DNA of 64,000 bases from Pantoea sp. GTDB taxonomy: Bacteria > Pseudomonadota > Gammaproteobacteria > Enterobacterales > Enterobacteriaceae. The stretch lies in the NCBI RefSeq assembly GCF_028283705.1, contig NZ_JAPWKD010000001.1:124001-188000 (forward strand), written 5' to 3'. This document shows, piece after piece, positions 60,024 to 64,000 of the stretch (positions are counted from its first letter, which is position 1; each line of letters begins with the position of its first letter). The notes beneath the pieces are model-generated. The model was not told where the DNA came from. It was given only the letters and a program-made list of their open reading frames with translations, and made no database searches. Made by a program: the position numbers and the translations under genes.

Positions 60024-63000
60024 TCAATTCTCCTGAATGTTGATCAGTACCGGACGCTTCCTGCGCCGCAGCTTATCCATCATCAGATACACCACCGGGG
60101 TGGTGTAGAGCGTCAGCAACTGGCTCATCACCAGGCCACCGGCGATGGTGATGCCGAGCGGCTGACGCAGTTCCGCGCCGTCGCCGCTGGTCAGCACCAG
60201 TGGCAGTGCACCAAACAGCGCCGCCAGTGTGGTCATCATGATCGGGCGGAAACGCAGCTGGCAGGCCTGGAAAATCGCGTCACGTGCGGTCAGATTGCCT
60301 TTGCGTTCAGCTTCGAGGGCAAAATCGACCATCATGATGGCGTTTTTCTTCACGATGCCAATCAGCAGCAGAATGCCAATCAGCGCAATCAGGCTGAACG
60401 GCGTATTAAACAGCTCCAGCGCCAGCAGCGCGCCGACCCCGGCCGAGGGCAGGGTAGAGAGAATGGTCAGCGGGTGGACGTAGCTCTCGTACAAAATCCC
60501 CAGCACGATATAGACCGCCGCAATTGCCGCCAGAATCAGGTACAGCTGGCTGGATTGTGATTGCTGGAACACCTGCGCGGTACCAGCAAAGCTGCCGCGT
60601 ACGCTGGCGGGCACACCGAGTGCCGTCATGGTGCGGTCGATGGCATCCGACGCCTGGGATAAGGATACCCCTTCCGGCAGGTTGAATGAGATAGTCGAAG
60701 CGGCCGATAAGCCCTGATGGTTAACGGACAGCGGCGCGTTGGCCGGTTGCCAGCGGGCAAACCAGCTCAGCGGGATAGCTTTGCCATCGCTATTGATCAC
60801 GAACATCTGGTCCAGCGAGCTGATATCCTGGGTGTAGCGTGGATCGACTTCCATCACCACTTTGTACTGATTCAGCGGCTGATAAATGGTGGAAATCTGA
60901 CGCTGACCAAAGGCATTATTTAGCAGCGCGTTGGCGGCGGAGACATCGATGCCCAGCCGTGCCATGCTGTCGCGATCGTACGTCAGGTCCATTTCGCTGC
61001 CTTTGTCCTGTTGATCCGAGTTAACGTCGGCCAGTTCCGGCAAGCTGGAGAATGCCTGACGGATCTGCGGTTCCCAGGTGCGCAGGTCCGTCAGATTATC
61101 GGACAGCAGGCTGTACTGATAACTGGCGTTGGATTCACGTCCTCCGATGCGAAGATCCTGCACCGCGTTGAGGTAGAGATTTGCGCCCGGTTCCTTCGCC
61201 AGTTTGATGCGCAGGCGCGCAATCACTTGCTGCGCATTTTCGCTGCGCTCAGATAAAGGTTTAAGCGAGATGAACATCGAACCGCTGTTGGTACGCGAAC
61301 CGCCGGTAAAGCCGGTGACGTTATCCACCGCCGGATCGGCTTTGATGATGTTCATGAAATCCTGCAATTTGCCGCGCATCGCCTGGAAGGAGATGCTCTG
61401 ATCGGCGGAAATAAAGCCAGTCAGCCGCCCGGTATCCTGCTCTGGCATAAAGGTTTTGGGGATAGAAATAAACAGCCAGATGGTCAGACCGACGGTAGCG
61501 ATCAACACCAGCAGTACCCAACGCGCATGATCCAGAACCCAGCCCAGCGAGCGACCGTAGCCATGCTGTACCGCCATCAGCAGCCGACCAAAACCCCGTA
61601 AGCGCGGTTGCGCGCGACGGGCCTGGGGCTTGAGCAAATACGCGCACATCATCGGTGTCAGGGTGATGGAGACAAACAGCGAAATCAGAATCGCCACTGA
61701 CAAGGTGATGGCGAACTCGGAGAAGAAACGCCCAATCAGGCCGCCCAGCATCAGCAGCGGCAGGAATACCGCAATCAGCGACAGGCTCATCGACAGCACG
61801 GTAAATCCGACCTCGCGCACCCCCTGCAACGCGGCCTGCAGGGGTTTCATCCCCGCTTCCACATGGCGCGCAATGTTCTCCAGCACCACGATGGCATCAT
61901 CCACCACAAAGCCGGTGGCGATGGTCAGCGCCATCAGCGACAGGTTGTTCAGGCTGAAGCCACACAGATACATGGCGGCAAAGGTGCCAATCAGCGAAAC
62001 CGGCACCGCTGCGGCGGGGATCAGCGTGGCGCGGCCATCGCGTAAAAAGAAAAATACCACCAGAATCACCAGCGCCACAGCAATCACCAGCGACTGCTCC
62101 ACCTCATGCAGAGAGGCGCGAATGGTCGGCGAACGATCCTGAGCGACCTGTAAGTCAATAGACGCCGGGATCACATCATGCAGCAGCGGCAGTTCGGCGC
62201 GGATGCGGTCAACCGTATCGATAATGTTGGCATCTGGTGACTTACGGATGATCAGCAGCACTGCGGGTTTACCATTGGTCATCCCGGCGTTACGCACGTC
62301 CTGCACTGAATCCTGCACGTTGGCCACGTCACTCAGTCTGACGGACGCCCCGTTGTTATAGTTCACCACCAGCGGTTGGTAATCGCTGGCCGATTGCAGT
62401 TCATCGTTGGTACGCAGCTGCCAGCGCAGTTGCTGATCGTCAATCGCACCCTGCGGGCGGCGCTGGTTGGCGTTAACAATGGCAGTGCGCACCGCATCCA
62501 GCGATACGCCTTGATTAAACAGCGCCTGTGGATTGAGATCGACACGCACCGCCGGTAATGAACTCCCCCCGACGGTGACATCGCCAACGCCTTCAATCTG
62601 CGACAATTTCTGTGCCAGCTGGGTTGAGGCGTAATCATACAGCTGACCGGGATTATAAATGTCCGAGGTCAGCGTCAGAATCATGATGGGCGCGTCGGAC
62701 GGGTTGGCTTTGCGATAAGTCGGACGGCTCGGCATACCCGTCGGCAGCAGGCTTTGCGCGGCATTGATCGCCGCCTGCACATCGCGCGCCGCACCGTTAA
62801 TATCGCGGTCAAAATCAAACACCAGAATAATACGGGTGCTGCCGAGCGAGCTGGTGGAGGTCATCTCGCTGACCCCGGCGATACGCCCGAGCGAGCGCTC
62901 CAGCGGGGTCGCGACTGACGACGCCATGGTTTCCGGCGAGGCGCCGGGCAGGGAAGCGGAAATCACAATTACCGGAAAATCCACCTGCGGCAGTGGCGCA

Positions 63001-63101
63001 ACCGGCAGCAGGCGGAAGCCGAGAATACCCGCCAGCGCAATCGCCAGCGTCAGCAGCGTGGTAGCGACAGGCCGGTGGATAAACAGGGCGAAAAACTTCA
63101 C
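60024..63101 (-). CDS. mdtC: RND efflux pump subunit MdtC
   Basis: A 1025-residue inner-membrane RND transporter with twelve membrane segments and two large periplasmic loops, the E. coli length. N-terminal [24 protein letters not shown], the TM4 block [18 protein letters not shown] with the proton-relay Asp pair, and the C-terminal [21 protein letters not shown] are typical. It forms a B2C heterotrimer with MdtB and works with MdtA and TolC to export bile salts, novobiocin and similar compounds. Its start overlaps the mdtB stop (ATGA). Confidence 0.96.
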   Translation of the reverse strand: MKFFALFIHRPVATTLLTLAIALAGILGFRLLPVAPLPQVDFPVIVISASLPGASPETMASSVATPLERSLGRIAGVSEMTSTSSLGSTRIILVFDFDRDINGAARDVQAAINAAQSLLPTGMPSRPTYRKANPSDAPIMILTLTSDIYNPGQLYDYASTQLAQKLSQIEGVGDVTVGGSSLPAVRVDLNPQALFNQGVSLDAVRTAIVNANQRRPQGAIDDQQLRWQLRTNDELQSASDYQPLVVNYNNGASVRLSDVANVQDSVQDVRNAGMTNGKPAVLLIIRKSPDANIIDTVDRIRAELPLLHDVIPASIDLQVAQDRSPTIRASLHEVEQSLVIAVALVILVVFFFLRDGRATLIPAAAVPVSLIGTFAAMYLCGFSLNNLSLMALTIATGFVVDDAIVVLENIARHVEAGMKPLQAALQGVREVGFTVLSMSLSLIAVFLPLLMLGGLIGRFFSEFAITLSVAILISLFVSITLTPMMCAYLLKPQARRAQPRLRGFGRLLMAVQHGYGRSLGWVLDHARWVLLVLIATVGLTIWLFISIPKTFMPEQDTGRLTGFISADQSISFQAMRGKLQDFMNIIKADPAVDNVTGFTGGSRTNSGSMFISLKPLSERSENAQQVIARLRIKLAKEPGANLYLNAVQDLRIGGRESNASYQYSLLSDNLTDLRTWEPQIRQAFSSLPELADVNSDQQDKGSEMDLTYDRDSMARLGIDVSAANALLNNAFGQRQISTIYQPLNQYKVVMEVDPRYTQDISSLDQMFVINSDGKAIPLSWFARWQPANAPLSVNHQGLSAASTISFNLPEGVSLSQASDAIDRTMTALGVPASVRGSFAGTAQVFQQSQSSQLYLILAAIAAVYIVLGILYESYVHPLTILSTLPSAGVGALLALELFNTPFSLIALIGILLLIGIVKKNAIMMVDFALEAERKGNLTARDAIFQACQLRFRPIMMTTLAALFGALPLVLTSGDGAELRQPLGITIAGGLVMSQLLTLYTTPVVYLMMDKLRRRKRPVLINIQEN

Positions 63102-64000
63102 GGTTGTGCCTCCGAACGTTGGAAGCGGCGGCGCGTGGCGTGCGCCAGACGGTCAAATAACAGGTAGATCACCGGCGTGGTGAACAGCGTCAGGATCTGG
63201 CTGAGGATCAGTCCCCCTACCATCGCGATCCCCAGTGGACGCCGCAGCTCAGCACCCGCACCCATGCTCAGCATCAGTGGCAACGCGCCAAGCAACGCCG
63301 CCAGGGTTGTCATCAGTATCGGGCGGAAACGCAGCAGGCAGGCCTGATAAATCGCCTCATAGGGTGCCATCCCCTGTTCACGTTCGGCGGCCAGCGCGAA
63401 GTCGATCATCATGATGGCGTTTTTCTTCACGATACCGATCAGCAGGATGATGCCGATGATGGCCACAATATCCAGCTCGTTACCGCTCAGCATCAGCGCC
63501 AGCAGCGCACCCACCCCGGCGGTGGGCAGCGTTGAGAGGATGGTGATGGGGTGAATAAAACTCTCGTACAGCACGCCGAGCACGATATACATCGCCACCA
63601 CCGCCGCGATAATCAGCCACACCGTGCTGGTCAGCGCCGCCTCGAACGCCAGCGTGCTGCCCTGGAATTGCGTCATCATCTCGGCAGGCATCCCCACCTG
63701 GTCTTCCGCCGCACTGATGGCTTTAACCGCTTCACCCAGTGAATAGCCCTCGGCGACGTTAAATGAAAACGTGGCTGACGGGAACTGGTCAAGATGGTTG
63801 ATGCTCAGTGCGGCGTGACGTTCCTCCACCGTGGCAATGGCGCTGAGCGGTACGCTGCCACCAGCGGTGCTGGCAAGACGAATGCCGTCAAGGCTGGCAA
63901 GGCCGGGTGTGGCATCGTTGTTTTGCCCCAGCACCACGCGATACTGATTTGCCTGGGTGTAGATGGTGGAGATCAGGCGCTGACCAAAGGCGTTGTACAG
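63098..64000 (-). CDS. mdtB: RND efflux pump subunit MdtB, C-terminal part only
   Basis: The frame is open from the right edge, giving the last 300 residues; the start is outside the window (E. coli MdtB has 1040). It begins inside the second periplasmic loop ([20 protein letters not shown]) and continues through TM8-TM12 with [21 protein letters not shown]. It shares clear paralogy with MdtC, and its stop overlaps the mdtC start by four bases. mdtA is expected next, outside the window. Confidence 0.95.
   Translation of the reverse strand: MYNAFGQRLISTIYTQANQYRVVLGQNNDATPGLASLDGIRLASTAGGSVPLSAIATVEERHAALSINHLDQFPSATFSFNVAEGYSLGEAVKAISAAEDQVGMPAEMMTQFQGSTLAFEAALTSTVWLIIAAVVAMYIVLGVLYESFIHPITILSTLPTAGVGALLALMLSGNELDIVAIIGIILLIGIVKKNAIMMIDFALAAEREQGMAPYEAIYQACLLRFRPILMTTLAALLGALPLMLSMGAGAELRRPLGIAMVGGLILSQILTLFTTPVIYLLFDRLAHATRRRFQRSEAQP

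Overview
The window is a stretch of chromosome from a gamma-proteobacterium of the order Enterobacterales, most likely Erwiniaceae (Pantoea or a close relative). This rests on near-identity of many proteins and local gene orders to the Escherichia coli yei/mgl/mrp-metG/yeg-mdt regions as I remember them, combined with rearrangements and extra genes that differ from E. coli. It also contains a palindromic repeat that I associate with Pantoea. The genus is inference. I see no rRNA, tRNA, CRISPR array, intact insertion sequence or prophage.

Layout. 1-4.9 kb: the 5' part of a pdeN (rtn) c-di-GMP phosphodiesterase gene, then mepS, lpxT, yeiR and yeiP on the minus strand and yeiW on the plus strand. 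5.0-9.8 kb: the fructose PTS operon fruBKA behind two Cra-type operators, then nfo convergent to it. 9.8-11.0 kb: an AT-rich island with an orphan AdoMet-decarboxylase-like gene, where E. coli carries yeiH. 11.0-16.2 kb: yeiE, lysP, a Fur-box-preceded FecCD/FecE-type pair without a binding protein, and an unrecognised 207-residue protein. 16.2-20.4 kb: glutathione-dependent formaldehyde detoxification (frmA and a YeiG-type hydrolase) and a divergent LysR/MFS pair.

20.5-28.4 kb: folE, yeiB, galS, mglBAC and sanA, with GalS/CRP-type operators in front of both galS and mglB. 28.4-38.9 kb: maeA, cdd, yohK-yohJ, metG divergent from apbC, a GNAT acetyltransferase, and the alkyl hydroperoxide reductase pair ahpC-ahpF. 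38.9-44.6 kb: an auxin-efflux-type carrier, a small Cys/His protein, and a chitin-sugar module (GH20 lipoprotein plus chitoporin). 44.6-46.0 kb: an AT-rich accessory patch with a DUF3606 gene, a start-less C-terminal fragment that looks like a type VI secretion effector, and the putative immunity lipoprotein directly behind it.

46.0-49.0 kb: a TPP riboswitch with thiM-thiD, then fbaB. 49.0-53.6 kb: an rsp-like sugar-acid operon (dehydrogenase, MFS transporter, hexuronate-type oxidoreductase, GntR regulator) without rspA. 53.8-64.0 kb: yegS, trhP (yegQ), then baeR-baeS-mdtD-mdtC-mdtB, transcribed on the minus strand and running off the right edge.

Most of the window is core metabolism and envelope maintenance. 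The least ordinary parts are the AdoMetDC-like island (9.8-11.0 kb), the unknown gene at 15.6 kb, the effector remnant with immunity gene (45.3-45.9 kb), and a dispersed GC-rich palindrome that recurs at the 3' ends of unrelated genes.
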